Part shown: positions 55,160 through 64,000 of the stretch, piece after piece
How the letters are laid out: each line of letters starts with the position of its first letter
Position numbering within the stretch: position 1 is the first letter of the stretch
Assembly: GCA_026119855.1 (NCBI GenBank)
Contig: JAOWBW010000146.1
Location: 62,001-126,000 of the forward strand
Reading direction: 5' to 3'
Length of the DNA: 64,000 bases
Source of the DNA: Campanula takesimana
Lineage: Eukaryota; Streptophyta; Magnoliopsida; Asterales; Campanulaceae
Translations under genes and position numbers: made by a program
Notes under the pieces: generated by a model
Told to the model about the DNA's origin: nothing
Seen by the model: the letters and a program-made list of their open reading frames with translations, nothing else
Databases searched by the model: none

Positions 55160-57691
55160 ATGAACATCGAAGACTTACAAGAAGATACCATTGGGAGAAA
55201 TTTGATCAAAAGATTTGAGAGGACAGGGATACTGCCGTTCTTCACCTTTGATCAGGATTTTCACGTTCCTGCTTTCGTGGATCAATTCTTTGCGACTGCA
55301 TCTGAGGAAACCGGTCAAAATAGAAAAGGAAAAATTGTTAAGTTCATTCACGCAGATATTGAGGGTATTGAAATGACCTTGGACGCAGTTAATATTGGTG
55401 AAGTCTTTGTCATAAAAAAGAAACCTGGTGTCATTTATGCCACTACGGTCGCTGATGATGAGCTTAAGGCACTTGCAACACTGTTGGTTGGTCACACTCA
55501 TGTTACCAAGGTTCCTCAAAAGGAATTCTATGAAGCTATATATCATATCAGCCATCTAGTTGGTCACTCCATCAACTGCAAAACGGGTAACCAACAAACC
55601 TCAACACAACTCAGTGGACTCTTTCTGCCGTAATTTATCTGGGCAAGAACATGGACTGGTGTCAAATCATCTATGATGCCTTGAAGGAGAACCTTGCCGC
55701 GTACAGTAAAGCTCAGGAAAAGGGGAAGATCAAGTACCGCACCCACAGTCGTTTTATAACCTACCTCATGACCCACATCAAGGATATCCGAAAATTGATA
55801 GAAAAGAATCCTGACCTCCTCCTCCCTATCTCCAAAAATAAACTTTTCACCCGATCCACAATGAAAACCAATTTCCGCTTTCGGTTTGGCAACACACTCT
55901 ACAAAATTTATCTTGCTAAGGACCCTCATGAACCTTATGAGTCTCCTTCTAAACACAAGCAATATCTGCCTGCCGCGAGCAATGATAAAGATGATGACGA
56001 TGATGATGAAAAATCTCAACCTGTCGCTCCAGTAAAGGGTAAAGGCAAAGGTATTGTCGTTGAACCTACCGTCAAAAAGTCATCTGTTGTTGTTGGAATC
56101 AAGTTTAAGGAACCATCTGCCAAGTCTACCTACTCTTTTTCTCCTCCTTGAAAGTCGACCGCACCTTTAAGAAAGCTTGCCGCACCATCAAAACCTGATA
56201 AATCAAAGATTTCCAAACCTACGGCACCATCTCAAGGGGAGAAGCAAAGAACCCACTCTCTAAGTCCCGTTAAGGTGATCAAGAAGGCCAAGGTTGCTGT
56301 TCCACCTGCCGCATCCCTAATTTTTACTCCTACCGGTTCTCCTCCCGATGAGACTAGTAATGTGTTTGAGGTTGCTCCCACATTGAAAAAGGTCTCTTAA
56401 AAACTTAAGCCCACTGTTGCTCGATAAATTTACTCCCTCAGTGATGAATCTGATAGTGAAGAAACTGAAGAAGAGACTTCAAGTGGTTTGGAAGTTGAAC
56501 TTGTTGGTAGTGGTGAAGGTAGTGATCATGATGATGAGACAAGCAAGATGATGAAGTCAGTCAGCAAGGTGACAATGATGATAAAGATAAAGAAGTTGAT
56601 GTTGATAGTTCCCCCCTCGACCGCCCAGAGACTGTCGCAAAGAGTGTATTTCCGGTCGATGAGACCGACCGCATTGAAATGACCGTTGATGAGACTCTTG
56701 ATAGACCCATGTCTGCCGACCGCACCCCCATTGTTTCTTCTACTCACTCACTAATTCCAACTCCTCGTTCTCCAGTCAAAGTCATCCCTAATGAAATTCC
56801 AGCTACCGCATGACAAGTTGCCACACTGCTTACCGCAGTTCAGGCCTTGACCAAAATTCAGTTAAAAAACCAGTCTTCCATTGCTCAGCTGACCGCAGAG
56901 GTCATTGACCTTAAATATTCTCAAGCCACTCTACAATAGGAGCTATGTTCTCTACCCTCCAAACTGATTGATACCATTAAGGGGGAGACATTGGCCATAA
57001 CAAAGACCGTTAAGGACATTGTCCTTGGAAATGCTAGCTCAAGTTCTGCTGCTGCTCAAGCTCCTCTAACCGCTGCTTCTGTGTCGACCACTTTATCCAC
57101 CAATTTTATGATAACTCCGCAGTTTGTGAAGGATGCCTTGACCGTTCAGACCAACGCTCTCAATCGCTGCATATCTCGTAAGGTTCTTGATGCCTGCATT
57201 GAAATCCATAAGCAGCTGGATAATTTTAAGAGTGAAGTGTCCCATGAGCTAAAAAAGATAAAGTTCAGCATGGAAAACGAAGTTGATTCTTCGATCAAAG
57301 CCTCCCTTGAATCCCTCACTAAAAATCAAGCTAAAAATCTTGAAACAATTAAAGTTGTATTTGGTTCTCTCAAGACACCGTTGGATTATCAAGGAACAAG
57401 GATCGAGGAGCTGACCAACACGGTTGTTGGGTCATTTCAAGTTGCTGAAAGAAAGTTGGATTCCTTGGAAGAATCTGTTTAGAGATCAGTTGGGAGTGCA
57501 GCTACTAAAAGCTCAATCCAGGTTGCTGGCCATGGTCACGATAATCTTGACTCACAGGCAGAAAATGATGAAGGCAACAGCATTGATTTCCCTACCGTGA
57601 ATAGTTTCGATTACATGCTTGCCAACTCATTCAGCTGCCCCATTATTCCAGAGTTTCAAGATGAGATAAAGATACCTGGACTGGATATGTG
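55160..57691 (+). pseudogene. Extra 3' ORF of SIRE-type element E (env-like position), decayed
   Basis: The ATG at 55160 follows a strong splice-acceptor-like site. The first part (55160-55633), with LIKRFERTGILPFFTFD, FVDQFFATAS, IEGIEMTLDAVNIG and FYEAIYHISHLVG, continues after a frame change at about 55628 in YLGKNMDWCQIIYDALKEN and RFITYLMTHIKDIRKLIEK. It resembles the putative plant transposon protein domain that is common in retrotransposon ORFs. A K/S/P-rich and acidic middle follows, with ACCGCA-linked APSK-like repeats near 56155-56220, then a coiled-coil-like end (56991-57482). Stops occur at 56150, 56398, near 56425, 56938 and 57480. In SIRE elements an ORF at this site is called env-like. 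I see no convincing signal peptide or membrane segment, so an envelope role is not supported. Confidence 0.55.
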
Positions 57692-58122
57692 AAGCCACCG
57701 CTCCTACCCGACCGCTAGTTCCTACAGTTTTACTTACCGCACCATTGATTACCGTTTCTTGTTTTGTAAGGCTGGATGCCTTGAACAATTTAAATTTCTA
57801 TTTATTTGGGTTTGTAAAACATTTATTATCGTTTTTGTTTGTACTCTTATTCCCTACTGCTTTAATGATTCAGAGTACCAGTTATGTTTGCGTTGTTTGA
57901 TGCTTTTCATAACTCTCATATACTATTCTTTTGAATTGCTTCAAAATATTTCTATCTTCTAGGATTATTCTTTTATTTTTCTTTTTAGGATGATAGAAAT
58001 CTATAACATTGACTTACTGTGTGTGCACTTGGGGCATGAACTTAATAAAATTAATTTCTTGAAACCTGTTATTACCAAGTACAATAAATTAGTCTTTGTT
58101 ATAGTAGGTAATGGTCTCAATC
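57692..58122 (+). other. 3' untranslated region of element E
   Basis: AT-rich with two further ACCGCA-type motifs at about 57705-57745. No gene seen. Confidence 0.5.
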
Positions 58123-58136
58123 AAATAGGGGGAGAT
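58123..58136 (+). other. Polypurine tract of element E
   Basis: AAATAGGGGGAGAT directly before the 3' LTR start. Confidence 0.85.
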
Positions 58137-59733
58137 TGTTGGGTATCCATATTATAAACCACTCCTATTACCTAGATTTGATTGATCCCATAACCTTATT
58201 TTACTTTTTATGGACTTTAGGTTTTATTGTAAGAAGATTTATAACTTCATTAGTTAAGTCCATTTTTAGTTTAGTTAGGCTAAGAAAATCAGCCCCTCAA
58301 ATTTTGAAGAAATGTTGCTGCTGCTGATGTTGTGAAAAAGCTAAGTCTGCCTACCTCAATCCTGCTGCTGCTGATTGTGATGCTGCTTGAAGCGACCGCA
58401 TGGTTTAAGGCTACCGTATACTCCATGTCGCTGTAAGAATATAGCGACCGCACATTCTTGGTTACCGCAAGACTAGCTACCGCACAACCAGTTCAAGACC
58501 AAAAGAAAAGACAAGTTTGATTCAGAACGTTGCAAAATTCAAATTTGAATTTGGTCGTTATGTCTGGTACAAGATAGTACATCTTGACCACTAACTTCTG
58601 CAACTACAAGACGACAAAGAAATGAGCTCCAATCAGAATGCTCCAGCTCATCATCATCCAAACTTGTCCTCCAAGAATTCAAACAGCTACCTCTCTCACA
58701 AGGCTATAAATAGGCCTTGCTTTCTTCATTGAAAGTGTGCTGAGATTCAAAGAGATAAATTGATGTTGAAATACTTGGTGATTGAAGATCATACTCAAGA
58801 TTTCCATAATCATTTGAATCTTCAAGCATTCGCCTTCAAACCTTCAAAGATCTCCAGCAACCTTCAAGCAAATCAAATCTCAAGCCCAGCAACACTTAAA
58901 GATTTATCAGGCTCTCAATCATATAGATTGCATAGAGCTCTTAATTCTTTACACACACACACCCCGATTGATCAATCACATAGATTGCATCATTAGGGAT
59001 ACACAGGTCTAAGTCTAGGATTTGTTCTTCATAGAAAGTAGGTGTTGATTCAATACTTCATCGTTGTAATCTGTACTCAAGAGAATCAATATATCCTCCA
59101 TTCAAAATCCAAGACTGACCATCTTGGTAATGGACGTAGATCTATTAACAGATCGAACCTTTCCAAATCATTGTGTCATTTACATTCTGCAAATTTACGT
59201 TCAGCTATTGTTCTTATTATTCATATTAATTTTGTTTGTCGTTTAGTGATTTGATCTTTACAGATATTCAAATTAATGTGAATTGTGTTTGTTGATTGCG
59301 TACTGCCTTAGTTATTACTTCTGACTACTTATCTATTTGCCAAAATACTCAGACAGAAATTTCTTTTTCAACCTACCTTGTTTGTTCTCTTTGCCGACCA
59401 CAGATTGGTTACCTCAATCTTGTCGACCGTAAGCTTCTTACCGCATACTGAACCTTCTGATTATTCATTTTCACCTTCTAGGTTGCCGTAATATTGCTTG
59501 CTGCACTTTTTCCTACCTAATCGTTTTAACTTCAAAATCAACTCTACCTCGTTTTTATCAAAAACTTCCATTGTGCATTTTACTATTGAATTAGTGGTTT
59601 TTACTTGACTGCAAAATTCAAGAAGTAAGCATAAAGTTGAATTTTGAAAAAATGGTTGATAATTTTAAATAGGCTATTCACCCCCTCCCCTCTAGCCTCT
59701 TTTCATACCCTTGTTGTGTCTTTGGGACCAACA
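58137..59733 (+). repeat. 3' LTR of element E
   Basis: Matches 46325-47952. The 31-bp length difference is largely explained by the loss or gain of two motif-bearing units: about 16 bp at the main array (near 58392) and about 15 bp in the CCGCAATATTGCTTG region (near 59480). Confidence 0.93.
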
Positions 59734-59791
59734 GTTTGACCCACACAACAATATCCCCGAATCGTCTAAAAAGAAGTTCGGAAACACCTAT
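59734..59791 (-). other. 5' leader of element D, first part
   Basis: Remainder of the D leader between the PBS and the insertion point of E. It starts with the duplicated GTTTG. Confidence 0.7.
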
Positions 59792-59809
59792 TCCCCAGCA
59801 GAGTCGCCA
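59792..59809 (-). other. Primer binding site of element D, tRNA-Arg type
   Basis: Minus-strand TGGCGACTCTGCTGGGGA, two bases from the LTR end. It differs from the site in A (TGGCGACTCCGCTGGGGA) by one base. Confidence 0.85.
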
Positions 59810-59810
59810 T

Positions 59811-61326
59811 TGTAAGATACCCGCGTGGAGGCGCGAGGGATTAAACACGAAACTTTATTTTTCATGTTAACGGAGTCGCCACGTTAAATTAATTTTAAAC
59901 CCAATTTAACGAAAATGGTTAGAGAAAATGAGTTCGGAGATCAGGTTACATCTTGGGAAGAACATTGTTCACCCAATCCGCCCCGGAAATTCGGGTCTCC
60001 CTATGTTTGTTGACCAAAATGTTCAAGTGTGTGTGTGTGTGTATTTTAAAAATGGGAGAAACTGCCTTTTTAATAGAAACTGTTGTAAAATTAAAAGAAA
60101 AAGGTTTATTTGTAAAGATCTTGACAAAATCAGGTTTAAATAGAAGAAACATCCCCTGGAAAAACCATCCGTATGGATGGTTAGGATCATCCTGGGGTTT
60201 TACAGATTTATCAGAAATAGTCCAGTTTCAGGCAGAAACAGAGCAGCCTGCTGAAACTGGACAGAAATGTGACCTTTTCAGTTTATTGTATGATACATAA
60301 ACATGGATAACAACACTCCTATTCTCTTGATCATCAATTTGGATGCCAAAAACAAGGGTTTTGGAGATGATCAAGGCAATCATTGGAGAAATTTGAAGAA
60401 GGTTGATGAACATGGCTTTTGAGCCAAAACAACCATTTGAATGGGTAAAGATTGAAACTTTAACATCAAAATGGATGATTCAACCAAGATTAAACCTTTG
60501 GGACAACAAAATCAACCTTTTGATGGATAAAGATTGAGTCTTTACCATCCAAAGGTGACATTTTTAAGGCTAAATCAAAGTTTGGATGATAAAGATTGAA
60601 ACTTTACCATCCAAACATGATCATTATGACCAAAGATAAACAAATACAAGATAAATATACAAGGCTCTATCCATATGTGCAATGGATCACCAAGCCAAAA
60701 GTAAAAACATGAAAGTAAAGGCAAGAATGTAAATGACATAAACATAACAAGTCATGATCATCCTTTGATTTCAACCCTTAATCACACATAAAGCATGAGG
60801 GCATCATGGAATCACCTCATGACTTGGTTCCAATTCATAAGGTTACATAAATGTAAAGGCTCTTGGAATGTAAAAGAGACAACAATGTAAATAAGCAACA
60901 ATATAAACAAGATAATAAAAGAGGTATGAGATGGAGAGAAGATGGGGAGAAGGAGGTCTCACCTCTCTTGGTTTTGGCCTATCTTCCTCTCTCTTTTCAC
61001 TCAAGTTTTATGGTGTATATGTTTCTGCTGTAATTTGGACAGAGTTTTCCTATCCTCAACTATTTTCTCCCCCCGTGAAATGATCAGCAAGGGCTTTAAT
61101 TTATAGGGACCTGGAGGTTCTAAACCATCCGTACGGCTGGTGACTCATCGGGGCCAAACCATCCGTACGGTTTATCTTGGCAATACCTGGAACTTTCTAC
61201 TTTTTATTTCAGAACAGTCTTAAGATTTTTGGTTTATCCTATCGAGGTCCTAGCCTATCAGGTTTATCCTCAAATAGTACTAAAAACTTCTTTAAGTTGG
61301 TTTTAATTCAGATTGGGGTACTTACA
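59811..61326 (-). repeat. 5' LTR of element D
   Basis: Matches 26175-27674 with scattered substitutions and small indels. TATA box at 61098-61105 (minus). CCATCCGTACGG pair at 61125 and 61159. Confidence 0.93.
61125..61170. repeat. Paired CCATCCGTACGG motifs in 5' LTR of D
   Basis: Two perfect copies 34 bp apart, 20 bp upstream of the TATA box in the direction of transcription. Confidence 0.88.
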
Positions 61327-61331
61327 ACTGT
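61327..61331. other. Target-site duplication ACTGT, right copy of element D
   Basis: Exact repeat of 26170-26174. Confidence 0.9.
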
Positions 61332-62399
61332 GTCCCAAAATAAATGTCAATAATTTTTTTCTCTCAATTAAACATAATTTTTAAAAACAATTTGGATATT
61401 TGTTTTAAAACGAAGGTAGTATTACTTTGTAAACAACAAATAGGAACGGCAAAAAGCCGTCTCCACTTAAACTGGAAATGGTAAAAATATATTTCATATA
61501 AAAATGATTAATTATTTGACATTTTTCTTATAAATAATTAAAGAAGTAAAATAAAAGCTGAATGACCTAAAAATTTTCTGAAAAATATTCTACATTTAAA
61601 TAAGTCTGGGGTAAACCGTTATAACAACATTCTTATCGTTAGTGAATAATTGGATAAGACATAAATTAGTATGAATAATGGTAAAGTCTAGACACAATGA
61701 CCATGGACATAATATCATAAAGACAATAGTGTTATTACAGTTAGTTATTTGAAGTCAAAAGATAACATATCCATTTATCAAAAAAAAATAATCAAGATCA
61801 ATATTAATATTGTTAATGAAAAAGGTTTAAAAATTCACAGTAGAAGAATATTTTTTAGCAGAGACTCAATCTTGAGAATTGAAGATTCCAAAACTTTAGT
61901 TCATTGAGACAACTAGTTTTGAAATTTTAGTTGAAATATTTGAAACCTGTTTCACACTCATTCGTAGAACGTTTAAGTGCACATGCTTACAATAGTGGTA
62001 TGGGTAAGTTGTATAGTGGTATCTGTACGTTGTAGAAACTTTTAATGATTTCTAAATGTATATGTTAGAGTAGCATGATACTCTCTATAAGAGGTCACCA
62101 ATCTAAGTGTGAAATAATAAGGTCGTTTCTGAATGAATACTTATGAATGAGATACGGTCTAGGGTAAAAATAGACACAACAAGAGAACAAAAAGTATTAG
62201 AATTATATATGTGTAAGTATAATTGTCTCCATTTACTCTACACAGTCAATTATTTCAAAGAATCGACATCTAGTATTTTCGATAGCATTTTACTAGGGAC
62301 AGATCAAGGTCATAAGCTACCTACTCTAATGCAATAATGGTTCGTCGGAAATTCCAAACGAGAATGCATGCATGCACGCATTAATGTCCTTCATGTGGG
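61332..62399. other. Intergenic AT-rich DNA
   Basis: No gene, RNA or repeat that I can support. Confidence 0.5.
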
Positions 62400-63365
62400 G
62401 GTCTGTTGGAATTTTGGTTTTAGAAAAATAGTCTTTTACCAAAATTTCACGTATTTTTATTTTAATAAACTACCCATTTACTTACAAGTGTTTTAATCAT
62501 GGGTTGACACATGACTAAAATTTTTAAGAAGGTTCAAACACAAAAGTTAATCAATTAACCTAATTAATTTTATGTGACTTAGTTCCACTAGTTATAGGAT
62601 TTAATTTCCGAAATTGAATCTGCAGAGCATCTTAAAATTGAGAGACCAAAACATACGGCCGAAACTAAGCCAAAAGGCAACCACAATTCTGTACTAAGAT
62701 CAAGAACCAAGTAATTATTCCACACGGCCGATACTAAGCCAAAAGGCAACCACAATTCCTTGTAGAAAAGTAATTTGTTTCAAGATCTTTTATTGTATCA
62801 TCAATCTCACAGATTAAAACAATCCTAAACTCTTTAGAATTGTGATTTCTGCGATTTTCTGGATTTCCTTTTGAAACTGTTTCAAGAAACACGGTTTCGA
62901 AAACCAACCCTCTAAAAGCAGTTTCAGTTTCCAGATTCAAATTCTATAAACAATTTACAGAACAATCTGAACACCAGAAAACGAACCAGATTCTGGGAAA
63001 TCTTGACACCATCCGTAAGGCGCCATAGCAGCCGTATGGCTTTGAATCAGTCGTACGGATCCAGATTCCCAAATTTTTCCAGTTTTTCAGAAATTTTCAA
63101 ATTCGATCAATCCCAATACCATGTTCATACATAATCAGATTAAAATAACACGAATTTACAGATTACGAATTTTAACCAATCTAATCTATATAATCAATAA
63201 AAAAATTATTCCACATACAAATTAGATCTAGATCATCAATAAACATAATCCAATTATAACATGATAATCTAAGCATACGATCATACATATGAATCCGATT
63301 AATATTATAATCACATAATCCCATCAATAACTAGCATCCATATTTTATATCTCATATAAAATCCC
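62400..63365 (-). mobile_element. Remnant of a copia interior related to element C, minus strand
   Basis: Inverted relative to C. The duplicated GGCCGAAACTAAGCCAAAAG and CAACCACAATTC segments (62655-62760) match 33300-33410, and AAGAAACACGGTTTCGAAAA (about 62883) matches the AAACCGTGTTTCCTGAAA phrase at about 33089. 63100-63360 resembles the post-PBS leader of C (about 31140-31330). CCGTACGG-like motifs lie at about 63005-63060. No coding sequence survives and the boundary at 62400 is approximate. Confidence 0.5.
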
Positions 63366-64000
63366 TGTTGGTTGTGGTGCCCTAGGCACGTTTAATAAAC
63401 GTTGTAATTGTTATCATTTATTTCATATCAATAAAGAGATGTTTTGATTATTATTGTTGTTCATGTTTACTTATAATAATCCCCGTCCCTAGTACTTGTT
63501 AAGCACTAGTATAAAGGCTAAATGGTCATGGGATGATCATGTTAGATTTATGGGTACTTGTTTGGAACAAGGTACTGGACATGACCCGCTCTATGAGATT
63601 TATGTCATGGTCTATGTCGTACATATATCTCATATTAGTTATGTCATTTGAATCCTTAGACATGAAGTTATTATAGTCTTCCACTTGATGAACATTATGT
63701 TTGACATATTCAAACGCTACTTTTAACCGAGTAGTTATAAAGGGTATGATTGGCATAATCGGAATCCCGTTGGGAAGAATAATAAGCTAAATGGATTTGT
63801 CCCTCCTCGGAGAGATGTCAAGCTTAGGCCACTCGTAGGAATGATGTTAATGAAATGTTCGGCCAGACTCAGATGAATTGATTGGATCAATGTCATTTGG
63901 ATTATCAACATATTCGGAATCGAGAAAGTATTGAACAAAACAAGTTGACTGTTTGACCATGACTTGTGTTCAATGACATCGTGGACAAAGGGATTGTGAC
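63366..64000 (+). mobile_element. Copia-type LTR (family F), cut by the window end
   Basis: Starts TGTTGGTTGTGGTGCCCTAGG and matches the inverted fragment at 6413-7340 over its whole visible length, for example around CCCCGTCCCTAGTACTT and GATGAACATTATGTTTGAC. It breaks into the remnant at 62400-63365, so it is probably the 5' LTR of a later insertion. No PPT precedes it. Confidence 0.65.

Larger units (their letters stand above)
46325..59733 (+). mobile_element. Element E: SIRE-type Ty1/copia retrotransposon, 13.4 kb
   Basis: Plus strand, with LTRs of 1628 and 1597 bp starting TGTTGGGTAT and ending GACCAACA. The PBS is initiator tRNA-Met type with one change. Gag, protease, integrase, RT and RNase H follow in copia order, then a long extra region with its own ORF before the PPT, as in SIRE/Maximus elements. 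Short (A/G/T)ACCGCA motifs recur through the LTRs, non-coding parts and two coding parts. Many stops and two changed RT Asp residues make it non-autonomous. It inserted into the leader of D. Confidence 0.92.
26175..61326 (-). mobile_element. Element D: Tat/Ogre-type Ty3 retrotransposon hosting two nested copia elements
   Basis: Bounded by a perfect ACTGT duplication and by LTRs of 1500 and 1516 bp that clearly match. On the minus strand the order is 5' LTR (59811-61326), tRNA-Arg PBS, leader, gag, protease, RT, dual RNase H, integrase, an antisense DUF7745-like gene, tandem repeats, PPT and 3' LTR (26175-27674). Element E (46325-59733) interrupts the leader and element C (29581-37845) interrupts the antisense gene. 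Removing both leaves about 13.5 kb, a normal Ogre-type length. Coding parts are heavily damaged. Confidence 0.92.

Noticed and set aside
55160..57691. True envelope gene in the SIRE-type element
   Set aside because: Position fits the so-called env-like ORF, but I see no signal peptide, fusion segment or clear membrane anchor; the start resembles a plant transposon-associated domain instead.
26175..61326. Reading D's two LTRs as two unrelated solo LTRs
   Set aside because: Perfect ACTGT duplication at the outer ends, PPT beside one LTR and PBS beside the other, and a collinear interior show one element.

Overview
This window looks like nuclear DNA from a flowering plant, most likely a eudicot with a large, repeat-rich genome. 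It is almost entirely nested LTR retrotransposons of lineages known from plants (Tat/Ogre-type Ty3, chromovirus-like Ty3, SIRE-type and other Ty1/copia) plus hairpin MITEs. Plant-type TTTAGGG-like repeats and plant-specific captured domains (plant mobile domain, DUF7745-like) support this. I see no convincing host single-copy gene, no rRNA or tRNA gene, and no prokaryotic feature. The species cannot be named from the sequence.

Layout. 1-5120: minus-strand Ty3 element cut by the window edge (gag, tRNA-Met PBS, 2.66-kb LTR). It abuts 5121-6412, a plus-strand Ogre-type LTR missing its first ~210 bp, which itself abuts 6413-7340, a truncated copia-type LTR (minus). 7341-7925 is a copia integrase remnant and 7926-8773 a deleted copia-type LTR/PPT/LTR fragment. 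8888-23432: element A, a 14.5-kb Tat/Ogre-type Ty3 retrotransposon on the minus strand, flanked by the perfect 5-bp duplication GCAGG. 23433-26169: AT-rich intergenic DNA with two MITEs. 26175-61326: element D, a second Tat/Ogre-type element (minus) flanked by the perfect duplication ACTGT. D has swallowed two younger plus-strand copia elements: C (29581-37845, duplication TTTAC) and E, SIRE-type (46325-59733, duplication GTTTA/GTTTG). Without C and E, D is about 13.5 kb. 61332-63365 is intergenic DNA and a copia remnant; 63366-64000 is a plus-strand LTR that leaves the window.

How the parts work together. A and D share one plan, read on the minus strand: LTR, tRNA-Arg-type PBS, leader, gag, protease, RT, dual RNase H, integrase, a convergent cassette on the opposite strand, a tandem-repeat block, PPT, LTR. 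The convergent cassette differs. A carries a spliced plant-mobile-domain gene and a second small lysine-rich gene. D carries a DUF7745-like gene, now split by element C. All pol regions carry stops, frameshifts, deletions or changed catalytic residues, so none of these elements looks autonomous.

The most unusual signal is regulatory. Several LTRs from different families carry arrays of short GC-rich (near-)palindromes at fixed spacing, in five of them upstream of a TATA box. The spacing is about 22 bp with one gap of about 50 bp in three unrelated LTRs (4220-4322, 8305-8454, 30453-30595), 22 bp in a fourth (6413-6463), about 17 bp in the SIRE element and 34 bp in D. In element A, a three-copy GGCGCGCGC cassette with exactly 29-bp spacing occurs six times: in both LTRs, twice in the leader, and in front of each convergent gene, always in the same strand orientation.
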